Origin: Rheinheimera faecalis
Lineage (GTDB): Bacteria; Pseudomonadota; Gammaproteobacteria; Enterobacterales; Alteromonadaceae
Assembly: GCF_021290965.1 (NCBI RefSeq)
Contig: NZ_JAJOYT010000009.1
Span: forward strand, 62,001 to 126,000
Reading direction: 5' to 3'
Length of the DNA: 64,000 bases
Made by a program: the position numbers and the translations under genes. A model generated the notes under the pieces. The model searched no databases. It saw only the letters and a program-made list of their open reading frames with translations, and was not told where the DNA came from. This document shows, piece by piece, positions 1-8,808 of this stretch (position 1 is its first letter; each line of letters starts with the position of its first letter).

Positions 1-398
1 AAGGCCAGTCTTTACAAGCAGCGCCAGTGCAACAGGCAGGTCATTTTATGCTGGAGCTGCTGGCACACAACGCGCAGGATGTATTACAACGTTATGCCGT
101 GGTGCTGAACTTACTGCAACTGCACAGCCCCTTGACCCGCGCCGATCTTGAGCAACAAAGTCATGAACTGGCGCAACGTTTAAGCACTTTGCATGGCATC
201 AGCTCCCCTGAATACCATGACAAGCAGCTGTTTGCGACCTTAATCAATGCACTTCGCGAAGCTGGTTATTGCACAAGCAACGACCAAAATGAGTTGGAAG
301 CCACAGCTATTCTGTTACCACTACAGCAAACAGTAAACGGCTTATTAAGAGCTGATGTGCTGCAGACGGTGCTTAGCATAGTGAAAAAGAAAGTCTGA
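1..398 (+). CDS. plsB: Glycerol-3-phosphate acyltransferase PlsB, C-terminal end (partial)
   Basis: Membrane acyltransferase that makes lysophosphatidate, the first step of phospholipid synthesis. Only the C-terminal part is present: the frame is open from base 3, so the GTG at 27 is internal and not a start. The stretch RLSTLHGISSPEYHDK followed by LINALREAGY matches the C-terminal region of PlsB as I recall it. The acyltransferase HX4D motif lies upstream of the window, so activity cannot be judged. A strong hairpin terminator follows the stop codon. Confidence 0.85.
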   Translation, partial: GQSLQAAPVQQAGHFMLELLAHNAQDVLQRYAVVLNLLQLHSPLTRADLEQQSHELAQRLSTLHGISSPEYHDKQLFATLINALREAGYCTSNDQNELEATAILLPLQQTVNGLLRADVLQTVLSIVKKKV

Positions 399-419
399 AA
401 AACGGCTGTTTTTCCCACA

Positions 420-447
420 AAAAAACCACCTTCAGGTGGTTTTTTTA
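420..447 (+). terminator. Rho-independent terminator of plsB, probably bidirectional
   Basis: Perfect stem AAACCACC / GGTGGTTT with a TTCA loop, followed by seven T on the plus strand and preceded by a run of A, so it can also stop tesB transcripts arriving from the other strand. Confidence 0.9.
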
Positions 448-463
448 TTCATGCGCCGAAAAA

Positions 464-1333
464 TCAGCGGGCTTTGTCGTAACTACGGATCACGCCTTCC
501 TGCATAGTAGAGGCAACCAACACACCTTCACGGTTAAAGAACTGACCACGGACCAGACCACGGGCGCCTGATGCACTTGGGCTGTCTACTGCATAAAGCA
601 GCCAGTCGTCAAAACGGAAATCATGATGGAACCACATGGCGTGGTCTATAGTAGCGACTTGCATATTAGGCGCCATAAAAGACTTACCGTGGGGCTGCAA
701 AGCGGTTGGCAGGAAATTAAAATCCGACGCATAAGCAAGCAAGTATTTATGCACCCGCAAATCATCCGGCATTACGCCATTGGCTTTAAACCAGACATAA
801 CGTTTAGCCTGACTGATCTGTGGGTTAAAGGGATTATGGAAAGCGACAGGCCGCATTTCTATTGGTTTTTCACAGATAAATTTACTGCGCAAAGACTCAG
901 GAATTAAATGGGCATGCTCGCGATAAAACTCCAGATCAGAGACTAAATCTTCTGGTGCAGGCACACGGGGCATCAGTTCCTGATGCTCAAAACCTTGCTC
1001 TTCCGCCTGAAAGGAAGCCGTCATATAAAAGATAGGTTTACCGAACTGGATAGCACTGACACGTCTGGTACTAAAGCTTTTGCCGTCACGAATATTTTCG
1101 ACTTCGTACACTATAGGCTTACTGGCATCACCAGGACGTAAAAAGTAGGAGTGGAACGAATGCACCTTACGGTCGGCTTCCACTGTTTCTTTGCAGGCTG
1201 ATAGCGCCTGCCCCATAACCTGACCACCAAACACAGCTTTAAAACCGAGATCCTGACTCTGACCCCGGTATAAACCTTGTTCTATAGTTTCAAGCTTTAA
1301 CAATGAAAGTAAGTCGGCCAATACCTGACTCAT
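464..1333 (-). CDS. tesB: Acyl-CoA thioesterase II (TesB)
   Basis: Cleaves medium- and long-chain acyl-CoA to free fatty acid and CoA in the cytoplasm. At 289 residues it has the usual TesB length and a double hot-dog layout. Family active-site positions are visible in the C-terminal half: Asp in YASDFNFL, a Ser/Thr near [11 protein letters not shown] and Gln in [15 protein letters not shown] lies about 7 bases before the ATG, fixing the start. It is convergent with plsB and shares its terminator. No anomalies. Confidence 0.95.
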   Translation of the reverse strand: MSQVLADLLSLLKLETIEQGLYRGQSQDLGFKAVFGGQVMGQALSACKETVEADRKVHSFHSYFLRPGDASKPIVYEVENIRDGKSFSTRRVSAIQFGKPIFYMTASFQAEEQGFEHQELMPRVPAPEDLVSDLEFYREHAHLIPESLRSKFICEKPIEMRPVAFHNPFNPQISQAKRYVWFKANGVMPDDLRVHKYLLAYASDFNFLPTALQPHGKSFMAPNMQVATIDHAMWFHHDFRFDDWLLYAVDSPSASGARGLVRGQFFNREGVLVASTMQEGVIRSYDKAR

Positions 1334-1401
1334 GCTGAACTCCTCATCACCAGAATTCAGTCTATTGTGCCGGAACTTTCCTGCCTCTGCAAAAATCCTA
1401 C

Positions 1402-1701
1402 TTAACGCCAGTCTGAACCAACACCACGAGCGCTGGTGGAATTAATGTTGTCCATTGCTTTTCTGGCCACTTCACGTTCTTCTGCCAGCTGACCTTTAGT
1501 GCGGCAACGACGTTCTTTTAGGTTAGAACCTGTCACTTTTACTCGTTGGCAAATAATTGTATCTTTATCATTAACTGCAGCCACTTGAGCCGGTTGATTA
1601 GTTTCAGCTACAGGAGCCTTAGTTTGTTGTTCAGGTGTAGTGCTGCTGCATGCAGCCACAGTCATACTTAACAGGCCAGCAATCAATAGTTTAGTGTACA
1701 T
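1402..1701 (-). CDS. Small putative lipoprotein of unknown function
   Basis: 99 residues. The N-terminus is a lipoprotein signal: a short basic start, a hydrophobic stretch and lipobox TVAAC (Cys at 18), so the mature form should be an acylated envelope protein. After a Thr/Gln/Ala-rich linker comes a conserved-looking Cys pair, [18 protein letters not shown], a pattern I have seen in many small gammaproteobacterial proteins but cannot assign to a function. AAGGAT lies 10 bases before the ATG. It sits 68 bases upstream of tesB on the same strand and may be cotranscribed with it. Confidence 0.7.
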   Translation of the reverse strand: MYTKLLIAGLLSMTVAACSSTTPEQQTKAPVAETNQPAQVAAVNDKDTIICQRVKVTGSNLKERRCRTKGQLAEEREVARKAMDNINSTSARGVGSDWR

Positions 1702-1829
1702 ATAATATCCTTTTGTTATGTCTCGAAAAGTAGAATATCTGGCAAGCTAAATCGGAGCAAGAAAAAAAACCATAGCAAACAGATGTTTTTTTGTTCTTAA
1801 ATGTAAATTAATGTAACGCAGGTGTAATT

Positions 1830-2327
1830 ATGAGGTATTGGCTTTTTAAAACCGAACCTGAGGAATGCAGTATCGATGACTTTGCTAAAGCCCCGGATAA
1901 AGCCATCGTCTGGGAAGGTGTGCGTAACTACCAGGCACGTAACTTTTTACGGGATCAGGTGAAAACTGGTGATCTGGTGTTTATTTACCATTCCAGCTGC
2001 AAAGATATTGGTATCGCAGGTGTAGCTGAAGTGGTGCGCAGCAGCTATCCGGACCCGAGCCAGTTTAATTCACTAAGCCCCTATTTCGACGCGAAATCAA
2101 GCGGAACCAAAGCCCCATGGGTTTCAGTAGATCTTCAATTTGTCGAAAAATTTGCTGCGCTTTTGCCGCTCGACAAACTCAAACAGTCAACTAAGCTAGA
2201 GCAATTACCACTGGTGAAAAAAGGCAACAGATTATCTGTGATGCCTGTCAGTTCAGCAGAATGGCACCACATAATAAGAATGAGTACAGACAAGGGGAAC
2301 ATAAATGAAACAGGAAAGGCGACGTGA
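1830..2327 (+). CDS. EVE domain protein (PUA-like fold)
   Basis: 165 residues, a single EVE domain. The N-terminal MRYWLFKTEPEE, then WEGVRNYQARNFLRD and GDLVFIYHS, are the hallmark of this family, related to human THYN1 and to YTH/PUA modified-base readers. Family knowledge suggests recognition of modified bases in nucleic acid; the ligand here is unknown. The ATG at 1830 follows a weak GCAGGTG. The 3' end overlaps the next small gene by 23 bases, suggesting translational coupling. Confidence 0.85.
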   Translation: MRYWLFKTEPEECSIDDFAKAPDKAIVWEGVRNYQARNFLRDQVKTGDLVFIYHSSCKDIGIAGVAEVVRSSYPDPSQFNSLSPYFDAKSSGTKAPWVSVDLQFVEKFAALLPLDKLKQSTKLEQLPLVKKGNRLSVMPVSSAEWHHIIRMSTDKGNINETGKAT

Positions 2328-2535
2328 GGCCCGGGATTTAAACTATTTCTGGGAAATGCTTAGCATGGCGCAGAAATTTTCCGTATCTGAATTGCAACGT
2401 TTTGGCTATGAACTGTCTTTCGTACGACAACAGGAACAACAACGGGTCGCAGTACTCAAAGCCGGCCCAAAAATGGCCAGCATTGATGAAGATGGTCAAA
2501 TTAACACTGCACCCAAGGTTTTTCTGCGCGATTAA
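2305..2535 (+). CDS. Small hypothetical protein overlapping the EVE gene
   Basis: 76 residues, no recognised family. The basic start (MKQERRREARDLNYFW) leads into a probably helical body, with no signal peptide or membrane segment. I accept it because AAGGGGAA lies 6 bases before the ATG and the short overlap with the upstream gene is typical of coupled genes. It ends 20 bases before the convergent membrane-anchored gene. Function unknown. Confidence 0.55.
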   Translation: MKQERRREARDLNYFWEMLSMAQKFSVSELQRFGYELSFVRQQEQQRVAVLKAGPKMASIDEDGQINTAPKVFLRD

Positions 2536-2554
2536 GCTCGATTTCCAGACGCTA

Positions 2555-3055
2555 TTAGCCAGCCATACGGTCTGCATGCACAGGCTGATACTCCTGCAAC
2601 ATTTCAACAGTACGCTGACATAACTTCAGATAAGACGTCAGTGTATTGCTTTGCCATAACTCAGTCAGTGCCGAATGATGACGAATAAAATTCTCCATCT
2701 CGTTAAAGCTCAGTTGATTTTGTTGCTTCAGGAATTTGGCGACGGCCTGACGCGGCAACGTATTGTGATTGGCTTGTTCTTTACATAACACCGGAATAGC
2801 TTTACACAAAAGTTCGGTGTGCAGATACCAAACCGGTGGCTTAGTATGACTGCGACCCGCCTGATGGACCTTAGCTAACAGCTGCTGACTTTGTTCCTCA
2901 GCGAGCCAAAAAGCCAGATGCTCCAATTGCATAGACTGCTGCTCAGCGAAATGCAGTTGCACTTTTAATCTATTTTGCATTTTGCCCAATTGATCCAGCT
3001 TCAGAGCCAAAAATACAATTGGTGCCACTGCCAGCAGTAATAACAACATCCACAT
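2555..3055 (-). CDS. Hypothetical membrane-anchored protein
   Basis: 166 residues. Residues 1-21 form a very hydrophobic N-terminal anchor (MWMLLLLLAVAPIVFLALKL) with no cleavage site visible, followed by a Gln/Leu-rich region with coiled-coil character (about 22-65) and a helical C-terminus. AAAGGGAGTG lies upstream of the ATG. No family recognised. It may be cotranscribed with the DUF885 lipoprotein gene, which lies 119 bases upstream on the same strand. Confidence 0.6.
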   Translation of the reverse strand: MWMLLLLLAVAPIVFLALKLDQLGKMQNRLKVQLHFAEQQSMQLEHLAFWLAEEQSQQLLAKVHQAGRSHTKPPVWYLHTELLCKAIPVLCKEQANHNTLPRQAVAKFLKQQNQLSFNEMENFIRHHSALTELWQSNTLTSYLKLCQRTVEMLQEYQPVHADRMAG

Positions 3056-3174
3056 CGAAAATTCACTCCCTTTTACTGCAAAAGTACGGCCGAAAACAGC
3101 GGCACTTTAACAGAGCCGGGGGCAGAATCCTATGACAGAATCACAGCAAAACACTGCTCCCGGATCCGAACCTC

Positions 3175-4911
3175 TTATGACTGCTTTTTCTGCTGTATAT
3201 AGTTCGTCACTTGTTGTTCCAAAATAGACAAAGGAACACTGCCGTTGCCAAGTACCACATCGTGGAATTCGCGCACATCAAAGTCGTTGCCCAACTGTTG
3301 TTCCGCTTCTTTACGTAACTTTTTGATGGTCAGTTCACCTAACTTATAAGACAAAGCCTGAGCGGGCCAACTGATGTAGCGATCAATTTCTGTTGTCACA
3401 TTATGCATAGATAAAGCTGTATTACTGGCCAGGAAATCTATAGCCTGCTGACGGCTCCAGCCCATGGTGTGCATGCCTGTATCCACTACCAGGCGCGCGG
3501 CGCGCCACATTTCATAGGTTAAACGGCCAAAATCACTGTAAGGGTCCTGATAAAAACCCATTTCAATCCCCAGATATTCAGAATACAAACCCCAGCCTTC
3601 ACCAAAAGCTGAGGTGTAAAAATTACGGCGATAGTCAGGTAGCGACGCTTGTTCGCGCGCCAGAGAAATTTGTAAATGATGGCCAGGTACGGCTTCATGC
3701 AAAGTTAGAGCTTCCATCTCATACAAAGGACGACGGTCCAGTGCATAAGTATTGACCCAGTAAAAACCAGCTCTGTCATCTCTGTTGGTGCCAGCGTAAC
3801 GACCTGTGGTGTACTTAGGCGCAATTTCTGCAGGTACAGGTGCAACTCCGTATGGTGTGCGGGGCAAGGTTTTGAAAAACTTAGGTAATTCAGCATCAAT
3901 CTTCTTTGCTATAAAAGAAGCTTCTTTTAATAAATCATTAGGAGTTTTGACGTAAAACTGTGGATCTGTGCGCAAAAACTGTATGAATTCAGCAAAGCTG
4001 CCTTTAAAACCAACCCGGGTAATGATGCTTTGCATTTCTGCACGAATACGTGCAACTTCTTCCAGGCCAGTTTGATGCACCTGCTCTGGTGTCAGTTTTA
4101 ACGTAGTGTAATGCTCCAGCCGGTTCTGATAATAGTCACGGCCTTTAGGCCAGTCACTGGCAGCAATACTATCGCGTGCACCCGGCAAATACTGCTGCAG
4201 CATAAACTGATAAAACTGCTGATAAGCCGGATTCAGGTGTTGATCGACAATCTGTTTCGCTTGCTGCTGCATAGCAACCCAGCTGTCTGCATCAACAAAT
4301 TCAGGTTTTTGGCTAAAAGGCCGGTAAAACACATTTTGCTCTGGTGTCTTACTAATAAAAGCCAGGATACTTTGATCAAATCCAACCAGCACAGCTTTGG
4401 GTTGAGTCATGCCTGTTGCTAAGCCCTGTTTCATCCACTCTGTTTGCTGCTGCATATAAACAGGGATGGTTTTTAGCTTGGCGAGGTAATCCTGATAATC
4501 TTGTTTGGTCTTAAATTCTGTTCCTGAGACCATAAAAGCCAAATCACTGTGGAAACCTGACTCCGAGGTTAAAGGCATCAAATGAGCACCGTACTGATAC
4601 TCTGCTATCGCGTCTTTGAGGCTATACACCAGAATGGCGTGGTTGATTTGTTGTTGTTCAGTCAAAGTCGCAACATCAACTTGTTGTAGTTTATCCAGCC
4701 ATTGTTGCCTTTGTTTTGCCTGGGCCGCCAGGGTCGATGGCGACATATCTGGTAAGCTGGTTTTACTGCGGTTATTTAAGTCTTTTTCAGCTTGCCACAG
4801 TTGATCTGCAAACTGGTCAAAATCCATTGGTTTGGCTGACTGACTGCTACAGGCTGTCAGCGTTCCTGTCAGCACTAAGGCTATACAGAAAAACTTTATC
4901 TTCTGGTGCAT
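3175..4911 (-). CDS. DUF885 family lipoprotein (putative metal-dependent peptidase)
   Basis: 578 residues from the ATG at 4911. A longer in-frame reading exists to 5001, but this start has GGGGAGAGAG in place and opens directly into a lipoprotein signal (MHQKIKFF...lipobox TLTAC), so I prefer it. The diagnostic motif is HEAVPGHH near the middle, an HExxH-like zinc site characteristic of DUF885. Family members are thought to be metallopeptidases; no substrate can be read from sequence. Full length for the family. Its promoter lies in the divergent region shared with the diguanylate cyclase gene. Confidence 0.85.
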   Translation of the reverse strand: MHQKIKFFCIALVLTGTLTACSSQSAKPMDFDQFADQLWQAEKDLNNRSKTSLPDMSPSTLAAQAKQRQQWLDKLQQVDVATLTEQQQINHAILVYSLKDAIAEYQYGAHLMPLTSESGFHSDLAFMVSGTEFKTKQDYQDYLAKLKTIPVYMQQQTEWMKQGLATGMTQPKAVLVGFDQSILAFISKTPEQNVFYRPFSQKPEFVDADSWVAMQQQAKQIVDQHLNPAYQQFYQFMLQQYLPGARDSIAASDWPKGRDYYQNRLEHYTTLKLTPEQVHQTGLEEVARIRAEMQSIITRVGFKGSFAEFIQFLRTDPQFYVKTPNDLLKEASFIAKKIDAELPKFFKTLPRTPYGVAPVPAEIAPKYTTGRYAGTNRDDRAGFYWVNTYALDRRPLYEMEALTLHEAVPGHHLQISLAREQASLPDYRRNFYTSAFGEGWGLYSEYLGIEMGFYQDPYSDFGRLTYEMWRAARLVVDTGMHTMGWSRQQAIDFLASNTALSMHNVTTEIDRYISWPAQALSYKLGELTIKKLRKEAEQQLGNDFDVREFHDVVLGNGSVPLSILEQQVTNYIQQKKQS

Positions 4912-5234
4912 TATCTCTCTCCCCATCATTTTTCTTGATTCTACTCTGTTCAACTTTGACAGCCAGTGCAGCGAGCTTTGCTTTTTGGAGACTGGCCGCA
5001 ATAGTTTGCTCAGAAGTGGTAAAAATGCCGTTTTTTAACCGACAATCTGTGCTTTTTTAGCCACTAAGAAAAAAAATTTAAAAAATAAGTCATTAATAAA
5101 GCAGGAGATGAAGACTTTTTCTAATAGATATGTCAGCTTAACAACATCAGTCTGTTTGCCTCTACGTAAGTTTCGCGTAACATTAGGTTTTGCAGGCTAA
5201 ATTAGCAGTAGTATTTAGTGGAGTTGTGTTTGGC
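4912..5234. other. Divergent intergenic region (no gene)
   Basis: Non-coding stretch between two divergent genes. It includes a very AT-rich segment near 5066-5100, suited to promoters and UP elements in both directions. Open frames crossing it are extensions of the flanking genes without a ribosome binding site. No convincing operator seen. Confidence 0.5.
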
Positions 5235-6257
5235 ATGAAATATCAGGACTCAATCGAGCAAGCAAGTGAAAAGGCGGCGCTGACCGTAGCCTTTTTGCAG
5301 CGGCATCGTTTAGCAGCCCATCCGGTCAATTACACAGTGATCTATGAGTATATCAACGGTCAAAATGACGGATTATGTCTGGCCATAGAACAAAAACTGG
5401 CCGTTCAGAGCAGCTTTGATGACTTTGTATTAGCAGAACTCTACAGCCAATGGTTAACCCCACAACACCAACGTCAGGAAGAACTGACTCAGCAAGTCAC
5501 CACTATGCTGGCCAAATTGTCCGGCACGACCGACATTGCCAGTGAAGCAGTACAACATTATATGGATGTGCTGGATCAGGCTTTGTTGGGTTTAGACCCA
5601 AATAATACAAACCGTAGCCGTGACAGCGTGAATAAAGTGATCAATGCCACTTACGCTATTAAGGCCAGCCAGCAAAAACTCAAAGACCAGCTCGACTTCT
5701 CGAATGAGCAATGTCACGCATTACGCTCCGAACTGGATCATCTGAAAAAAGAGCGTCAACTGGACCCACTTACAGGTTTGTATAACAGGCTGGCGATGCA
5801 GGAACATCTGGATCTTTGGCTGACTGAAACTCCAGGCAGGCGTATTGCCGCTATCGCAGTGAATTTAGATCACTTTGCTCAATTTAATCAGGACTATGGT
5901 TTTGGTGTGGGCGATGTGATCTTAAGTAAAGTCGCACGAAAAATTGCCAGTTATGTGCAGGAGAGTGGTTTGCCTGTGCGCTCTGGTGGGGAAGAATTTC
6001 TGATTTTATTGCCTGACGTTGATTTACGCACTGCAGGTGAAATAGCCGAACAAGTACGCAAAGGTGTGGAAAAACTGCGGTTTGTCTCAGCAAAAAGCAA
6101 AAAGACTTTACCTAAAGTAACGATTTCTTTAGGGGTCAGTATCTACAACACAGCAGAAAACTGGCATCAATTTTTATCCCGTAGCAGTAAAGTGCTGCAG
6201 GAAGCCAAAGTGCGTGGCCGTAATCAGGTTGCTACCGAGCTGATGCTGGCCACCTGA
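5235..6257 (+). CDS. Cytoplasmic diguanylate cyclase (GGDEF domain)
   Basis: Makes cyclic di-GMP from two GTP. 340 residues from the ATG at 5235; the longer TTG reading from 5190 lacks a good ribosome binding site, while GTGGAG precedes 5235. The N-terminal ~150 residues are helical with no membrane segment and are probably a sensory or dimerisation module, followed by a coiled coil and the GGDEF domain. The active motif is GGEEF (residues 251-255), the accepted active variant. The inhibitory RxxD motif is absent (QESG there), so product feedback is probably lost. A single base separates it from the alkylation-repair gene. Confidence 0.85.
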   Translation: MKYQDSIEQASEKAALTVAFLQRHRLAAHPVNYTVIYEYINGQNDGLCLAIEQKLAVQSSFDDFVLAELYSQWLTPQHQRQEELTQQVTTMLAKLSGTTDIASEAVQHYMDVLDQALLGLDPNNTNRSRDSVNKVINATYAIKASQQKLKDQLDFSNEQCHALRSELDHLKKERQLDPLTGLYNRLAMQEHLDLWLTETPGRRIAAIAVNLDHFAQFNQDYGFGVGDVILSKVARKIASYVQESGLPVRSGGEEFLILLPDVDLRTAGEIAEQVRKGVEKLRFVSAKSKKTLPKVTISLGVSIYNTAENWHQFLSRSSKVLQEAKVRGRNQVATELMLAT

Positions 6258-6258
6258 T

Positions 6259-7338
6259 ATGGCTAGTCAGCTAAAAGATGTATTTAGTCCGGCATTTTTG
6301 CAGCAACTGGCTGCATTATGTCAGCGTTACTCCGCAACTTTTGATACAAACCGATTTCTGGCGCAAACTCAAGGTTCCGATTGGGAGCAGTCAGAGCTCA
6401 AAGCCAGAGTTCGTCGGGTCAGCCACGCCTTACATAGCAGCCTGAATTTAGCTTATCCCGACGCCATCAAAGTGTTGCTCCCGGTCAGCGGCCATTTTTC
6501 TGGTCTGCAGGGTTTTGTCTTTGCTGACTATGTAGAAGTGTATGGCCTGGACGATCCACAAAGCTCTTTTGATGCTTTAGCTCATTTCACTTGCTTTTCT
6601 ACAGCTGAATTCGCCATCCGGCCTTTTTTCCAGCGTTATCCTGAACTCACTTTAGCGCAGATGAAACTTTGGGCCAGTTCCGACAATTTACATTTGCGCC
6701 GTTTGGCCAGTGAAGGCTCCAGACCTCGCCTGCCCTGGGGCATGGCATTAAAAGCCTATAAAAAAGACCCGACTCCTTTGTTACCTATCCTGCAGCAGCT
6801 GAAAACTGATGCGGAACCTTATGTGCAACGCAGCGTAGCGAATCATCTAAATGACATTAGTAAAGATCATCCGGAGTTAGTGCTGGATATAGCACAGAGC
6901 TGGTTTGGTCAGCATGCAATCACAGACTGGATTATTAAACATGCGTTACGGGGTTTGCTGAAACAGGCCCATCCACGGGCTTTGGCTTTATATGGCCTGC
7001 AGCAGCTGCCGTTGCAGCTGAGTTTAGAAATGATCAATGCTCAAGCCTCTGCACAACAGCCACTGCATTTTATGATTGAGTTGTCTGGCCCGGCAGACCT
7101 TCAGGCCAAATTGCGACTGGAATACAAAATTGGTTACCGGAAAAAATCCGGCCAGCTGAATTACAAAGTATTTCAGCTAGGTAATAAAGTATGGACAGGC
7201 CAAAACATAAAGTTTGAACGGCGCCAGTCCTTTATTGACTTAACCACACGCAAACATTACCCGGGCCAGCATCACTTGCAAATAATACTGAACGGCCATT
7301 GCTACGCCGAGAGTTTTTTTGACGTTATTGTAAGTTGA
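6259..7338 (+). CDS. AlkC-type DNA alkylation repair protein
   Basis: 359 residues. HEAT-like helical repeats, with the segment SEGSRPRLPW followed by QRSVANHLNDISKDHPE typical of AlkC/AlkD-family DNA glycosylases, which excise N-alkylated purines by wrapping DNA with helical repeats. The C-terminal ~100 residues (about 260-359) form a separate beta-rich domain, as seen in a subset of AlkC proteins. It starts one base after the diguanylate cyclase stop, so the two are almost certainly cotranscribed. Substrate range cannot be read from sequence. Confidence 0.8.
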   Translation: MASQLKDVFSPAFLQQLAALCQRYSATFDTNRFLAQTQGSDWEQSELKARVRRVSHALHSSLNLAYPDAIKVLLPVSGHFSGLQGFVFADYVEVYGLDDPQSSFDALAHFTCFSTAEFAIRPFFQRYPELTLAQMKLWASSDNLHLRRLASEGSRPRLPWGMALKAYKKDPTPLLPILQQLKTDAEPYVQRSVANHLNDISKDHPELVLDIAQSWFGQHAITDWIIKHALRGLLKQAHPRALALYGLQQLPLQLSLEMINAQASAQQPLHFMIELSGPADLQAKLRLEYKIGYRKKSGQLNYKVFQLGNKVWTGQNIKFERRQSFIDLTTRKHYPGQHHLQIILNGHCYAESFFDVIVS

Positions 7339-7376
7339 TCTGAAACAGACTAAGCCGCATAAAACTGCAGGATAAG

Positions 7377-7405
7377 TTGGCGTGAGCCGCCGAATCTTTT
7401 ACACT
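7377..7405 (+). promoter_or_regulatory. Probable sigma-70 promoter of the ubi-tat operon
   Basis: TTGGCG and TACACT separated by 17 bases, about 40 bases upstream of the ubiE ATG in a 107-base gap. Moderate match to consensus; read by eye only. Confidence 0.45.
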
Positions 7406-7445
7406 AGCGCCACTTTAGTTTACTAAGAACAGCCAAAGGCTTTTT

Positions 7446-8201
7446 ATGACTGACCAGCAACCTGATAGCACTCATTTTGGCTTTAAAACCGTAAAGCAAA
7501 CTGAAAAAGTTTCGCTTGTGGCTAATGTCTTTCACTCCGTTGCTGCCAAATACGACCTGATGAATGATGTGATGTCGTTAGGCATTCACCGTCTTTGGAA
7601 AAGATTTACCATAGACTGCAGCGGCGTGCGCCCTGGCCATCAGGTCTTAGATTTAGCAGGTGGCACTGGTGATATCACCGCTTTATTCTCAAAAAGAGTA
7701 GGCCCGACCGGCAAAGTCATTCTGGCTGATATCAACGAATCCATGCTCAATGTAGGCCGCGACAAGCTGCGTGACTTAGGTTTAGTCAATAATATTGACT
7801 ATGTGCAGGCTAACGCCGAAGCTTTGCCTTTTGCTGATAATAGCTTTGATATCATCAGCATAGGTTTTGGCTTGCGTAATGTCACAGACAAAGATGCAGC
7901 CTTACGCTCCATGTTCAGAGTGCTCAAACCTGGTGGCCGTTTACTGGTCTTGGAATTCTCCAAACCTGAATACGAGTGGCTGAGCAAAGTCTACGACCTG
8001 TATTCCTTTAAGTTGTTGCCAGCAATAGGCGGTTTGGTAGCGAACGATAAAGAAAGTTACCAGTATTTGGCGGAATCTATCCGGATGCATCCTGATCAGG
8101 ATACGCTGAAACAGATGATGGAAACTGCAGGTTTTGAACATGTCAGCTACCACAATCTAACCGGCGGTATAGTGGCCCTGCATAAAGGCTATAAATTCTG
8201 A
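7446..8201 (+). CDS. ubiE: Ubiquinone/menaquinone C-methyltransferase UbiE
   Basis: SAM-dependent C-methylation of the quinone ring in ubiquinone (and, where present, menaquinone) synthesis. 251 residues, the same size as the E. coli enzyme. Motif I is LDLAGGTGD (about residues 69-77), and the UbiE signature FGLRNVTD follows. The N-terminal HFGFKTV and [10 protein letters not shown] are family hallmarks. It is the first gene of a plus-strand run and shares its last base with the ubiJ start. Confidence 0.97.
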   Translation: MTDQQPDSTHFGFKTVKQTEKVSLVANVFHSVAAKYDLMNDVMSLGIHRLWKRFTIDCSGVRPGHQVLDLAGGTGDITALFSKRVGPTGKVILADINESMLNVGRDKLRDLGLVNNIDYVQANAEALPFADNSFDIISIGFGLRNVTDKDAALRSMFRVLKPGGRLLVLEFSKPEYEWLSKVYDLYSFKLLPAIGGLVANDKESYQYLAESIRMHPDQDTLKQMMETAGFEHVSYHNLTGGIVALHKGYKF

Positions 8202-8806
8202 TGCTGAGTTTAGTGCCACAACTGATCTGCGCTACTTTAGAAAAAGTGCTGCATAAAGTAGTGGCTATGGATCCGGCATCCCCTGCTTTATTGCAAAAAG
8301 TCCAAGGCAAACAACTGGCTTTGCAGTTACAAGAACTGCCCTGGCGTTTTGTGTTGTCGGCTACAGCAGAAACCTTATTACTGAATCAGCACAACGAAAA
8401 AGTCGATTGTGTGATTGCCACCGACCTTGCTACCTTGCAAAAGCTAAATGATCCTAGCCTGCTAACCCGCTTAATTAAGCAGGATAAGCTGCAGATTGAA
8501 GGGGATCTGCAGGTCGCTCAGCAATTCAGTTTTTTGTTACAACAGTTAAACCCGGACTGGGAGCAGCAGCTCTCTGGCTGGTTAGGTGATGCCCTGGCGC
8601 ATAAAGTCGCCACTGCGATAAAACAGCTGCAGCTGTATATTCAAACGCAACTACAGCAACTGGAACAGGCCAGTGTTGAGCTGGCTCAGGATGAACTGGC
8701 ATTAAGCCCAACACAAGCCGAAATGAATCAGTTCAGCCGCGACGTCAGTCAGTTGCAAGCGCGGCTGGAACAGTTAAGTCGCCATCACGCCTTCAGGCAG
8801 GAGTAA
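8201..8806 (+). CDS. ubiJ: Ubiquinone biosynthesis accessory factor UbiJ
   Basis: 201 residues with an N-terminal SCP2-like lipid-binding domain and a C-terminal Gln-rich coiled coil, the known UbiJ architecture. UbiJ organises the soluble ubiquinone-synthesis complex and binds lipid intermediates. The identification rests mainly on position: it overlaps ubiE by one base and lies just before ubiB, as in other gammaproteobacteria, while sequence is weakly conserved in this family. Confidence 0.9.
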   Translation: MLSLVPQLICATLEKVLHKVVAMDPASPALLQKVQGKQLALQLQELPWRFVLSATAETLLLNQHNEKVDCVIATDLATLQKLNDPSLLTRLIKQDKLQIEGDLQVAQQFSFLLQQLNPDWEQQLSGWLGDALAHKVATAIKQLQLYIQTQLQQLEQASVELAQDELALSPTQAEMNQFSRDVSQLQARLEQLSRHHAFRQE

Positions 8807-8808
8807 TT

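Noticed and set aside
4716-5060. 114-residue plus-strand frame opposite the DUF885 signal region
   Set aside because: Antisense to a confident gene; no start signals.
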